DNA of 64,000 bases, taken from assembly GCA_045863555.1 (NCBI GenBank), contig BTUU01000004.1, positions 124,001 through 188,000 of the forward strand. Direction: 5' to 3'. This document shows, in pieces, positions 8,506 to 16,529 of the stretch; position 1 is the first letter of the stretch; each line of letters starts with the position of its first letter. A program made the translations under genes and the position numbers. This DNA is from JACRLV01 sp045863555 (GTDB lineage: Bacteria > Planctomycetota > Phycisphaerae > UBA1845 > Fen-1342). The notes beneath the pieces are model-generated. The model worked only from the letters and a program-made list of their open reading frames with translations. It had not been told where the DNA came from and ran no database searches.

Positions 8506-8598
8506 GCACACATAGTCACACGCCCTCGTTACGACCGGCGACAACGGTTTCCGCGCGGCAAGCGGCATCGAATTCGAATGCGGCACCGACCGAGAAGG

Positions 8599-8617
8599 CA
8601 CTGCTCACAGAGCAGTG
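8599..8617 (+). repeat. REP-like palindrome, copy 4
   Basis: Identical to copy 3 and exactly 112 bases downstream of it, within tandem unit B. Confidence 0.85.
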
Positions 8618-8707
8618 GCACACATAGTCACACGCCCTCGTTACGGCCGGCGACAACGGTTTCCGCGCGGCAAGCGGCGTCGAATTCGGACGCGGTGACC
8701 GCGAAAA

Positions 8708-8776
8708 CACTGCTCACAGAGCAGTGGCACACGTTGCCTCTCTCTGACCTAATAGTGCCGCCCCGCCCACCCAACG
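8708..8776 (+). repeat. REP-like palindrome, copy 5, with right-hand flank
   Basis: The core is at 8708-8726. It is followed by ggcacacgttg, about 18 variable bases and then the block taatagtgccgccccgccca. The same arrangement follows copy 1 at 6812, so copies 1 and 5 share a longer (about 65 bp) element than the tandem copies do. Confidence 0.8.
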
Positions 8777-8837
8777 TCACTCCGTCACTCGTGCGATGAT
8801 CCACGCGTTTGCGCTTGGGGCTGTGATTTCAGAGGCG

Positions 8838-11800
8838 TCAATCCTTCGAGATCGTGGCGTCGGCGGCGAGGATGGCGTTGGCGAGCATCATCCAGGCGGC
8901 GCGTTCGGGGGCCGGCGGGGAGTCGGGCTGGGGCGCTCGGCCGACTTTCAGGAGTTTCTCGGCGTCTTCCGGCCGGGCCGCAAAGGACTCGCGGAAGCCG
9001 CGCAGGGCGGAATCGAGGCGGGCGAGCTGTTTTTCGTCCGGGGCGGCGGCCATGCACGCGCGGTAGAGCGCGTTCAAGCGTGCACCGTCATCCTCCGCCA
9101 GCGCGAGGATGCGGGACGCGAGGACGCGGGCGGCTTCGAGGAACTGCTCGTCATTCCAGAGGACGAGGGCCTGGAGCGGGGTGTTCGTCGGAAGGCGGCG
9201 GATGGTGCAGAATTCGCGCGTCGGGGCGTCGAAGGTCAGGAGTGACGGCGGCGGCGCGGCGCGTTTCCAGTAGGTGTAGATGCTGCGGCGCCAGAGATCC
9301 TCGTCGCGGGTCGAGACGGCGAAGACGCGCGTGTTCGACTGAGGCATCGCGACTTCTTCCCAGAGGCCGAGCGGCTGGTACGGCTTCACCGAGGGGCCGC
9401 CGACCTTCTCGACGAGCAGGCCGGAGACGTAGAGCGCCTGGTCGCGAATCTGCTCGGCCGAGAGACGGCGGCGCGGGAAGTAGGAGAGCAGCTCGTTGGC
9501 GGGGTCGCGCGCCAGGGCGTCGGAACGGACGCGGCTGGACTGGCGGTAGGTGCGGCTGGTAACGATTTCGCGGACGAGCTTCCGGAGATCCCAGCCGCCC
9601 TCGCGGAACTCGACGGCGAGCCAGTCGAGGAGCTCGGGATGGCTCGGCCAGGCGCCCTGCATGCCGAAATCTTCGCTGGTGGCGACGATGCCGACGCCGA
9701 AGAAGTGCTCCCAGAAGCGATTGACGAGCACGCGGGCCGTCAGCGGATTGGCTTCGCTCACGATCCACCGGGCGAGGCCCAGGCGGTCTTTCGGCGCATC
9801 GGCCGGGAGGGTTCCCAGAACCGCCGGGATCGAGCGATGCGCCGGACGGTCCTTGTCCGGCTTGTCGTATTCGCCGCGTTTCAGCACGAAGGCCTCGCGC
9901 GGTTTGGCGAGTTCGACCATGATCATGGTGCGGGGGATATCCGCGCGGATGGCCGCGAGCTGCTTTTCGCTTTCGGCGATTTCGGCCGCGATCCGGCGGT
10001 ACTCGGGGGAATAGGCGAGCCGCCAGGCGACGTCGAAGCGCCTGCGCCGCTCGGTCTCGCCGAGCGTTTCGTCGGGCAGGAGCGCGCCGGGGAGTTCTCC
10101 CGCGAGCACCTCCGGCGGCTCGGCGGCGCGATGGTAGAAACCGCCCGGCCCGCCGGTGTTGACGATCTTGAAGACGAGCGCGTTCTCGCCGGCGCGGAGA
10201 TCGACGCTGGCCTTGTCCTGGTCGGGCGCGGCGCCGCGATCGACGCGGTTCGAGAACGCCACCACGCCGTTGACGAAGACGCGGATGCCGTCGTCGCTGC
10301 CGAGGGAGAGCTCGATTTTTCGCGGCGTCGGCGAGTAGACGCGATGGCCGATGTAGTAGACGTTCGGCCCGGCCGGGAGCGGGACGACGCGGCCGTCGAC
10401 GACGCCCTCCGAAAAGCGCCAGGCGAGCTTTCCGTCCGCGAAGGTCTGCGAGAGGTCGATCGCAGCGCTTTTCTCGGGGCCGAATTCCGTGTCGAAGAGC
10501 GTGTCGCGCTCGCCGGTGAACGGGCCGGCGAGATACCACGACCCCGGCCAGGCCGGGAGCGCGGGCTGCGCGGCCGAGTTCAGGCGACCGACGGCGAACC
10601 GGACCCGGAGCAGATTGTGCTCGGCGTATTTGGAACGGGACTCGACCTGGATGTGCAGTTCGGTGCCGCCGTCGTAGCCGAACGGTTCGTCAGCCAGCAG
10701 CACGGCCGCCCGGCCGCCGGGGCGGTTGTGGCCGTCGAAGGCCCAGCCGCGGTCGGGGCCGCCGCCGGTCAGAAGGGTATCGACGCGGAAGTCACCGTTG
10801 CGCTGTTCGATGTCGGCCCATGCCCAGACGAAACGGACGGGTTTTCGAACGGCGGGGTCGCGCTTCGAGACTGCTTCGACGCGCAGGCCGGTGACGACGG
10901 CGTTGCCGTTGGGGGCGCGTCCGACGCGGTTGTCGGGCCGCGAGGGGTCGGTCAGGGCTTCCAACAGGAGCAGTCGCTGGTCGAGTGCGTCGGTTTCGAG
11001 GACGAGCCTGTACTCATCGACCGGAGGGTTCTTTTCAGTCGCGAGGACGGACGCGTCGGGCTGGATCGTGAGCGTGGCGCCCTCGGTGGATTCGGCGCGC
11101 GTCACGCCCGGAGTCGTCCATGCGATTCCGAAGTCCGCGCGGGCTTTGGCCACGAATTCCGCGACCTGGCCGGCCTCGGCGGCGGTGGGCGTGGATTCGC
11201 GATCGCGCAGGTTCTTGAGGGCGTCTTCGATCGCCGCGATCTGCGCCGCCTGCTCGGGCGTCGGCACTTCGAGCATGGGCTCGTGGGCGCGTTTGGGATC
11301 GGGCAGCTGCGAGTAGAGGCCGGGCTGGTCGATTGAATTGAAGAAAGCGAAGAGCCCGTAGTAGTCGTCCATCGTGATGGGGTCGTACTTGTGATCGTGG
11401 CAGCGCGTGCAGCCGAGAGTGAGCCCGAGAAAGACGGAGCCGGTGGTGTTCGTGCTCTCGACCGCGTACTCGACGAGCCATTCGGCATCGATCGCGCCGC
11501 CCTCGTCCGTGGTCACCTGGTTGCGAATGAACCCGGTCGCGATCTTCTGGTCGACGGTGGCGTCGGGGAGCAGGTCGCCGGCGAGCTGCTCGACGATGAA
11601 GCGATCGAAGGGCATGTTGTCGCGCAGGGCCGCGAGGACCCAGTCTCGCCAGAGCCAGATCGAACGGCCGGCGTCGGTGTGATTTCCGCAGGTGTCGGCG
11701 TAGCGCGACTGGTCGAGCCAGGGCCGGGCCAGCGCTTCCGCAAACCGCGTCCTGTAGGGCTCCTCGGTGAGCAGGCGATCCACCTGGCGCTCGTAGGCGT

Positions 11801-12458
11801 CCGGCCGGGTGTCGGCGTGGAATGCGTCGAGTTCCGCGACGGTCGGCGGAAGACCCGTGAGATCCAGAAAGAGGCGGCGCAGCAGGACCGCCCGGTCGGC
11901 CTCCGGCGACGGCTTCAGGCCGGCCGCATCGAGACGGGCCAGGATGAAGCGGTCGACCGGCGACTGAGCCCAGGCCGGGTCGGCAACATCGGGCGGCGCC
12001 GGCCGCTGGGGCGCGACGAACGACCAGTGCGGTTCGTACGCGGCCCCCTCCGCGATCCAGCGGCGGATCAATGACTGTTCGGCGTCGGTGAGGCGGCGCT
12101 TGCCGCTGTCCGCGGGCGGCATGCGCTCCGCGTCGTCGGCGCAGGTGAGGCGCTGCCATACGAGACTCTTTTCGGGGTAGCCGGGCACGATTGCAGCGTC
12201 GGCACCGCGCGCGGCGGTCGCGCTTTCGGGCAAATCGAGCCGCAGATCGGCCGCGCGCTTGCCGGCGTCGGGACCGTGACACAGGAAACAGCGGTCGGAG
12301 AGAATCGGCCGGATGTCGCGGTCATATCGGATCGACTCTACCGGGGCGGCCGATTTTTGCCCGACGGCGGCGGGCCCGTCGGGCCGGGCGAGCAGCGCCA
12401 GGACGGGTCCGATTGTCCAAACGGCGATTGTCATGGTCATGACGGCGATTGTCCGCAC
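8838..12458 (-). CDS. Planctomycete PSCyt1-DUF1549-DUF1553 secreted cytochrome-like protein
   Basis: This 1206-residue exported protein belongs to a family greatly expanded in planctomycetes. After a signal peptide comes PSCyt1 with the haem-type motif CFLCHG at residues 57-62, then PSCyt2/DUF1549 with LFLDLTGLPPT and a second CTRCHDHKYDP at 350. A central insert (about 600-800; WYLAGPF, VYYIGHRVYSP, GSDDGIRVFVNG) looks like a PA14/carbohydrate-binding beta sandwich. DUF1553 ends the protein (ADAPKDRLGLARWIV, NRFWEHFFG, FDAPTREFCTIRRLPTNTPLQALVLWND). The role is thought to be in periplasmic polysaccharide degradation or electron transfer, but it is unproven. The GTG start at 12458 is supported by a GAGGAG about 7 bases upstream. 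The usual DUF1501 partner gene is not next to it. Confidence 0.9.
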   Translation of the reverse strand: MRTIAVMTMTIAVWTIGPVLALLARPDGPAAVGQKSAAPVESIRYDRDIRPILSDRCFLCHGPDAGKRAADLRLDLPESATAARGADAAIVPGYPEKSLVWQRLTCADDAERMPPADSGKRRLTDAEQSLIRRWIAEGAAYEPHWSFVAPQRPAPPDVADPAWAQSPVDRFILARLDAAGLKPSPEADRAVLLRRLFLDLTGLPPTVAELDAFHADTRPDAYERQVDRLLTEEPYRTRFAEALARPWLDQSRYADTCGNHTDAGRSIWLWRDWVLAALRDNMPFDRFIVEQLAGDLLPDATVDQKIATGFIRNQVTTDEGGAIDAEWLVEYAVESTNTTGSVFLGLTLGCTRCHDHKYDPITMDDYYGLFAFFNSIDQPGLYSQLPDPKRAHEPMLEVPTPEQAAQIAAIEDALKNLRDRESTPTAAEAGQVAEFVAKARADFGIAWTTPGVTRAESTEGATLTIQPDASVLATEKNPPVDEYRLVLETDALDQRLLLLEALTDPSRPDNRVGRAPNGNAVVTGLRVEAVSKRDPAVRKPVRFVWAWADIEQRNGDFRVDTLLTGGGPDRGWAFDGHNRPGGRAAVLLADEPFGYDGGTELHIQVESRSKYAEHNLLRVRFAVGRLNSAAQPALPAWPGSWYLAGPFTGERDTLFDTEFGPEKSAAIDLSQTFADGKLAWRFSEGVVDGRVVPLPAGPNVYYIGHRVYSPTPRKIELSLGSDDGIRVFVNGVVAFSNRVDRGAAPDQDKASVDLRAGENALVFKIVNTGGPGGFYHRAAEPPEVLAGELPGALLPDETLGETERRRRFDVAWRLAYSPEYRRIAAEIAESEKQLAAIRADIPRTMIMVELAKPREAFVLKRGEYDKPDKDRPAHRSIPAVLGTLPADAPKDRLGLARWIVSEANPLTARVLVNRFWEHFFGVGIVATSEDFGMQGAWPSHPELLDWLAVEFREGGWDLRKLVREIVTSRTYRQSSRVRSDALARDPANELLSYFPRRRLSAEQIRDQALYVSGLLVEKVGGPSVKPYQPLGLWEEVAMPQSNTRVFAVSTRDEDLWRRSIYTYWKRAAPPPSLLTFDAPTREFCTIRRLPTNTPLQALVLWNDEQFLEAARVLASRILALAEDDGARLNALYRACMAAAPDEKQLARLDSALRGFRESFAARPEDAEKLLKVGRAPQPDSPPAPERAAWMMLANAILAADATISKD

Positions 12459-12634
12459 GCACCGACTCCTCGATTTCCTGTTCCGGCTTGCAGCGCGGTC
12501 CGACGGCCGGCGACGGAGCGCGACGAGCCGGCGCGGGCGGCGGAGACATGCGGAATCGGCCGCGCGCCGGCGGGGTCAATGATAACAGATCGCACGCGCC
12601 GGCCTGCGCCGCGCGATCGGAGTATTCGGCCGGC

Positions 12635-13273
12635 TCAGGACGGCGGCGGCGCTGGACGGCGGTCGCCCTGGAATCCGGCAAACAGGGACGAGAGGCTGAC
12701 GTTCAGGACTCCACTGATCCGTGCGAGGGTCCAGGTGGAGGTGGCCGTCTTGCCAAGTTCGATCTGGGAGAGCTGGGCGGCGGTGATTTCCGCGAGCGAC
12801 GCGACATCCTGGAGCGTGCGGCCGGTCGCCTGGCGGATTTCGCGGATTCGCGAGCCGAGCCGCAGATTGAACTCTTCTTCGGTCCGGACTCCGAGGCCCA
12901 GTTCGGAGAGCTGGCGGTCGATTTCCTGGAGGAGGATGGGCTGCTGAATCGGCTTCGGGAGGACGGCTCGGGCCCCCGCGCGGCGGGCGCGGACGAACTG
13001 GTCGGAGTCGGTGAAGGCGCTCATGGCGACGACGCGCGTGCGCGGCGACGCCTGGCAGAGGTTCTGGATCACGTCGGTACCATCGACCTGGGGCATGATG
13101 AGATCGACGAGCGCCAGGTCAAAGGCTGTGGCGGTGGCTTTGCGGAGTCCGTCGGAGGGATCTGTGGAGGTCGTGACTTCGAAACACTCCTCGGCCAGCC
13201 AGCCGGAGAGCTTCTGGCAGAGCGAAGCATCGTCGTCGATGATCAGCGCGCGAACGCTGATGCGGTCCTTCAT
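12635..13273 (-). CDS. Orphan response regulator: receiver domain fused to Xre-type HTH
   Basis: The product has 212 residues. The CheY-like receiver has the acidic pocket IIDDD (11-15), phospho-acceptor Asp57 in ALVDLIMP, the switch Ser in VVAMSAF and the conserved Lys in VLPKPI. After a short linker the C-terminal 70 residues form a Cro/CI-type helix-turn-helix (RIREIRQATGRTLQDVASLAE, QLSQIELGK). Receivers normally carry OmpR, NarL or Fis-type outputs, so an Xre output is uncommon. No histidine kinase is nearby. The ATG at 13271-13273 is chosen because the reading frame upstream does not look like protein. Divergent from 13434, with a conserved motif in the gap. Confidence 0.85.
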   Translation of the reverse strand: MKDRISVRALIIDDDASLCQKLSGWLAEECFEVTTSTDPSDGLRKATATAFDLALVDLIMPQVDGTDVIQNLCQASPRTRVVAMSAFTDSDQFVRARRAGARAVLPKPIQQPILLQEIDRQLSELGLGVRTEEEFNLRLGSRIREIRQATGRTLQDVASLAEITAAQLSQIELGKTATSTWTLARISGVLNVSLSSLFAGFQGDRRPAPPPS

Positions 13274-13313
13274 CGGGAGCGTATTCTGGCCGAGCGAGCC
13301 GGGTGAATCCAGT

Positions 13314-13360
13314 GAAAAACGGGGCGGGCGGGCTGAGATCGCGACATTCCGGGGGAAATT
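13314..13360. promoter_or_regulatory. Shared divergent-promoter motif, copy A
   Basis: gaaaaacg at 13314-13321 and attccgggggaaatt at 13346-13360 recur with almost the same spacing (32 against 33 bases, start to start) at 19071-19118. Both copies sit between a leftward gene and a rightward gene that encodes a secreted protein. TATAAA just after this copy (13365-13370) could be a -10 element for the rightward gene. This looks like a common operator or alternative-sigma promoter; which gene it serves cannot be told. Confidence 0.45.
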
Positions 13361-13433
13361 CTGTATAAACGGTGTGGCCCCGGGCGGGTCTGCGCGTCTC
13401 TGGGGATGCGGACCCGCAAAGGAAGGAGACTCC

Positions 13434-14522
13434 ATGCCACGATTTCTCGCTTTCGTCCTGGCCATTCTGCTGACGCTGCCGACGCTGGCCCAGCAGCCCC
13501 CGAAGGAACCGGGCGCGGCCGAGTCGGATGAGCCGGCGGGCTATGGACTGATGCTCAGTCCTGCCGTTTTCGAGAAGATCCTGGACCGGATCGGCGAAAA
13601 GATGGCCGAGGACCTCAAGTGTGACGAGCTTCAGGCGGCCGAACTGCGGCGGACGTTCAAGACGCGCGTGAAGGAGTTTGTGAAGCGGAACCAGGCGGAC
13701 GTCACGGTGCTGGCGAACCAGTTCATCGAGGCGACGCTCGAAGACGAGGCCCCCTCGCCCGAGACGGTCGCGGTGTGGGCTCAGCGTGCGCTTCCGATCC
13801 TCGACAAGGCCCGCGAAATGGTGAGCGGGATGGGCGACGAGATGCGCGAGTTCCTCAACGAAGACCAGATGGTCAAGATCGACGCGGGGCTCGCGGCGGC
13901 CGAGGTGGGATTCACATTCATGAATCAGAAACTCGGCAAGTGGGCGGAGGGCGGCTACGACCCGGTGACGGAGTGGCCGAAGAACCCGGGCGTGTCCCAG
14001 CGCGACCGGCAGCAGGAGCGCGAACTGCGGCGTGCGATGGAGACGGCGCGGCGCGAGAAACTCTCTGGCGGCGCGAGCGCGGCGGTGGCCGACGGATCGG
14101 GCGGCCGTCCCGCGGGCAGCGCCGACGGGAAAGCGGGCACGCGGCCGGCCGAGGCGCCGAAGGATGAATGGACGCTGTATGTGGAGCGGTTCATCGCGAA
14201 ATACGATCTGGACCAGGAGCAGCAGAGCAAGGCGCGGCTGTTCCTTTCGAACGCGCAGGAACGCCGTGACAATTACCTCAGCTCGGCGGACAACGTGAAG
14301 AAGATCGAAGAATTGGAGAAGCTCTTCCGCAGCGCGGACAACGAACAGCTGATTGAGACTGCGGAGGCCAAGTACAAGGCGCTGATGGCCCCCGTGGACA
14401 ACGCATTCGAAACGCTCAAGGAGAAGCTGGACACGCTTCCGACCCGCGCACAGCGGAAGAAGGCGCTCGAAGCGGAGAAGTCGGAGAAAGCGCCGCAGGA
14501 GGCCGCGGCGTCCAAGCCGTAA
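13434..14522 (+). CDS. Secreted helical protein of unknown function, paralogue of the next gene
   Basis: This 362-residue protein has a clear signal peptide (FLAFVLAILLTLPTLAQ). The mature part is highly charged and helical. Two conserved blocks are shared with the following gene: an N-terminal ILDRIGEKMAEDL with ERIFDRMTEDVAR-like region, and the C-terminal PKDEWTLYVERFIAKYDLDQ followed by LPTRAQRKKA. A low-complexity Gly/Ala linker separates the halves. No catalytic motif was recognised. The ATG at 13434 has an excellent SD (ggaaggag, 13421-13428). It is the first of four same-strand genes and probably shares a promoter with 14600. Confidence 0.75.
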   Translation: MPRFLAFVLAILLTLPTLAQQPPKEPGAAESDEPAGYGLMLSPAVFEKILDRIGEKMAEDLKCDELQAAELRRTFKTRVKEFVKRNQADVTVLANQFIEATLEDEAPSPETVAVWAQRALPILDKAREMVSGMGDEMREFLNEDQMVKIDAGLAAAEVGFTFMNQKLGKWAEGGYDPVTEWPKNPGVSQRDRQQERELRRAMETARREKLSGGASAAVADGSGGRPAGSADGKAGTRPAEAPKDEWTLYVERFIAKYDLDQEQQSKARLFLSNAQERRDNYLSSADNVKKIEELEKLFRSADNEQLIETAEAKYKALMAPVDNAFETLKEKLDTLPTRAQRKKALEAEKSEKAPQEAAASKP

Positions 14523-14599
14523 TTCCCGTCGGCCGCGTTGCGCCGCGCGGCCCGCGGGGACTCGATTCCTGAGCCAGCGCCAGTCCGTGGAGCAGCACG

Positions 14600-15694
14600 A
14601 TGAAACCGACTCCTTTGCGATCCGCCGTCGCGATCGCCCTCCTCGTGGCCCTCACGGCCGCGGCAGCCGCGCAGCCGAGCGGTCGAGCGCCGCGGCGGGA
14701 ACGCACGCCGATCCCGACCGAGGGTTTCTGGCCGACGAAGGTCATGATGGAGCGCATCTTCGACCGCATGACCGAAGACGTGGCCCGGCAGTATGAGATG
14801 GATGACGATCAGCGGGAACGGACGGCGGCGCTGCTGAAGGACCGGATTATCGGGTGGCTCGATGAGAATCGGGGCGAGATTCAGTCGCTGACGAACGAAT
14901 TCCTGGAAACACAGTTCAACAATGCCCCACCGACGCCCGAGGCGGTCGCGAAGTGGTCGCAGCGGGTTCTCCCGCTCGTCGAGGATTTCTCGCAGATCGC
15001 GGATGGCATCACGGAATCCATGAGCGAGTACCTCACCGACGACCAGGTCGTGAAGCTCGAAGGCGACCGGGCGGCGTTTCAGACGGGCGTCACGTTCGCC
15101 ACCAACAAGCTGCGGACCTGGTCCGAGGGGCACTACGATCCGAAGACCGAGTGGTTCTCGCACGGCCCGGCGCGGGAGGAAGCGGCGGAACAGGAAGCGC
15201 AGGCGCTCGAAGCGCAGATGGACGCCGCCCAGGCGCAGGCCCAGGCCGACGCCCAGGCGCAGCTCGCGGAGGCCGAGCGAAACGAGCCCCGGACGCGCGG
15301 CCCCGCCAAGGCCGCCGTCCCCAAGGATGAATGGACGAAGTACACCGAAGATTTCATCCGCAAGTACGACCTGAACGAGGAACAGCGGCAGAAAGCGATG
15401 AGCCTGCTGCAAGACCGGCAGGTTGAACGCGACACCTACCTCCGGCGCAAGGGAGAAGAGATCGAGAAAGCCACGCAGCTCGCGGCCGACGCCCAGACCG
15501 ACGAGGAGCGCGCGCATGCCAAACAGGTGACCGAGCGGCTCAATGCACCCGTCGACCGGATGTTCACCAAGCTGAAAGAGGGTCTGATGAAGCTCCCGAC
15601 GCGGATGCAGCGGATCAAGGCCGAAGGCACGCCCGACGCCGGGTCCCGGCCGGCGCCGACGCAGCCGCAGACTCAGCCCGACGGTGCGCCCTGA
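14600..15694 (+). CDS. Secreted helical protein of unknown function, paralogue of 13434
   Basis: The product has 364 residues and a signal peptide ending AAAAAQ. It shares with its neighbour the order of blocks: ERIFDRMTEDVARQYEMDD, a central SEGHYDPKTEWF (compare AEGGYDPVTEWP), PKDEWTKYTEDFIRKYDLNE, RDTYLRRK and LPTRMQRIKA. The linker here is Ala/Gln-rich (AQAQAQADAQAQLAEAE), probably coiled coil. The pair clearly arose by tandem duplication followed by strong divergence. The gene begins 77 bases after its paralogue. The family is not recognised; the spacing of EW, KYDL and LPTR suggests one folded domain of about 90 residues at the C-terminus. Confidence 0.75.
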   Translation: MKPTPLRSAVAIALLVALTAAAAAQPSGRAPRRERTPIPTEGFWPTKVMMERIFDRMTEDVARQYEMDDDQRERTAALLKDRIIGWLDENRGEIQSLTNEFLETQFNNAPPTPEAVAKWSQRVLPLVEDFSQIADGITESMSEYLTDDQVVKLEGDRAAFQTGVTFATNKLRTWSEGHYDPKTEWFSHGPAREEAAEQEAQALEAQMDAAQAQAQADAQAQLAEAERNEPRTRGPAKAAVPKDEWTKYTEDFIRKYDLNEEQRQKAMSLLQDRQVERDTYLRRKGEEIEKATQLAADAQTDEERAHAKQVTERLNAPVDRMFTKLKEGLMKLPTRMQRIKAEGTPDAGSRPAPTQPQTQPDGAP

Positions 15695-15749
15695 TCCGTA
15701 CGGACCCCGGCTGATCCCGACCCGCTTCCCTGACAGGCGGCCGCACTTG

Positions 15750-16529
15750 GTGAACTGTCCCGATCTTCGCAGCATCCTGGAATTTGCGGTGGAGTCTGCC
15801 CAGCTCGCCGGGGCCCATACGCTCGGTCACTTCAACGCGCGGACGCCGGTCGAGTGGAAGGCCGACCGCTCGCCCGTAACGGCCGCGGATCGCGGGGCGG
15901 AGGAGCGGCTGCGGGCACGGATCGAGAAGCAGTTTCCCGCACACGGCATCCTGGGCGAAGAGTTCGGCGAGAAGCCCGGCAGCGCGCCCGGGCGCTGGAT
16001 TCTCGACCCGATCGACGGGACGTTCTCGTTTATACACGGCGTTCCGCTCTACAGCGTGCTGATCGGGTTTGAATGGCAGGGCGAGGTCGTCGCCGGCGTG
16101 ATCCACATGCCTGCGCTGCGCGAGACGGTGTACGCCGCGCGCGGGCTCGGCTGCTTCTGGGATGGCCGGCGTGCCCATGTCTCCGACGTCGAAACCCTCT
16201 CCGAGGCGACGCTGCTCACGGGCGGCGGGGCGATGTTTGACCGATCGGGCCGCGCGGCGGAATTCGACCGGATGCGCCGGGCCTGCCGCGTCCACCGGAG
16301 CTGGTGCGACGGGTATGCCTATGCGCTGGTCGCGACCGGCCGTGCCGAGGTCGTATTCGATCCCGTGATGGCCATCTGGGACGCGGCGGCGGTGCTGCCG
16401 GTGATTCAGGAAGCGGGCGGGATGGTCAGCGACTGGCGCGGCGGCGTTACCCACACCGCCAACGAACTCATCGCGACCAACGGTCGTCTCCACGCGGCCG
16501 CGCTGGACGTCCTGGCGGGCGGGACGTGA
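15750..16529 (+). CDS. Inositol-monophosphatase-family phosphatase, likely histidinol-phosphatase (HisN-type)
   Basis: This is a Li-sensitive, Mg-dependent sugar/alcohol phosphatase fold. Metal-binding motifs are in order: a Glu pair in HGILGEEFGE, then DPIDGT with the following FSFIHGVPLYS, and near the C-terminus WDAAAVLPVIQEAGG. The VPLYSVLIGF stretch and the length (259 residues) fit HisN-type histidinol-phosphate phosphatases better than SuhB or CysQ, but substrate cannot be proven. A GTG at 15750 (or the TTG one codon earlier) gives the normal family N-terminus; an in-frame GTG at 15684 would overlap the preceding gene and add unconserved residues. It overlaps the next gene by 4 bases (GTGA), so the two are translationally coupled. 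Confidence 0.85.
   Translation: MNCPDLRSILEFAVESAQLAGAHTLGHFNARTPVEWKADRSPVTAADRGAEERLRARIEKQFPAHGILGEEFGEKPGSAPGRWILDPIDGTFSFIHGVPLYSVLIGFEWQGEVVAGVIHMPALRETVYAARGLGCFWDGRRAHVSDVETLSEATLLTGGGAMFDRSGRAAEFDRMRRACRVHRSWCDGYAYALVATGRAEVVFDPVMAIWDAAAVLPVIQEAGGMVSDWRGGVTHTANELIATNGRLHAAALDVLAGGT

Larger units (their letters stand above)
8451..8734 (+). repeat. 112-bp tandem repeat, two full copies and one partial, each carrying a REP palindrome
   Basis: Unit A (8451-8562) and unit B (8563-8674) differ at a single visible base. Unit C starts at 8675, diverges after about 20 bases and resumes at the palindrome. Each unit starts with cggc(a/g)tcgaattcg and contains the palindrome about 36 bases in, followed by tggcacac. 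A weaker partial copy (8409-8450: ctcg..gacaa.g.tttc.gc.cggc) precedes unit A and overlaps the 5' end of the transposase region. Confidence 0.85.

Noticed and set aside
8451..8734. Possible CRISPR array
   Set aside because: The units are 112 bp, nearly identical along their length, with no unique spacers and no cas genes; they are tandem duplications.
9639..11336. Long plus-strand open frame (565 codons)
   Set aside because: Antisense to the PSCyt1/DUF1553 gene; no domain, composition typical of GC-rich shadow frames.
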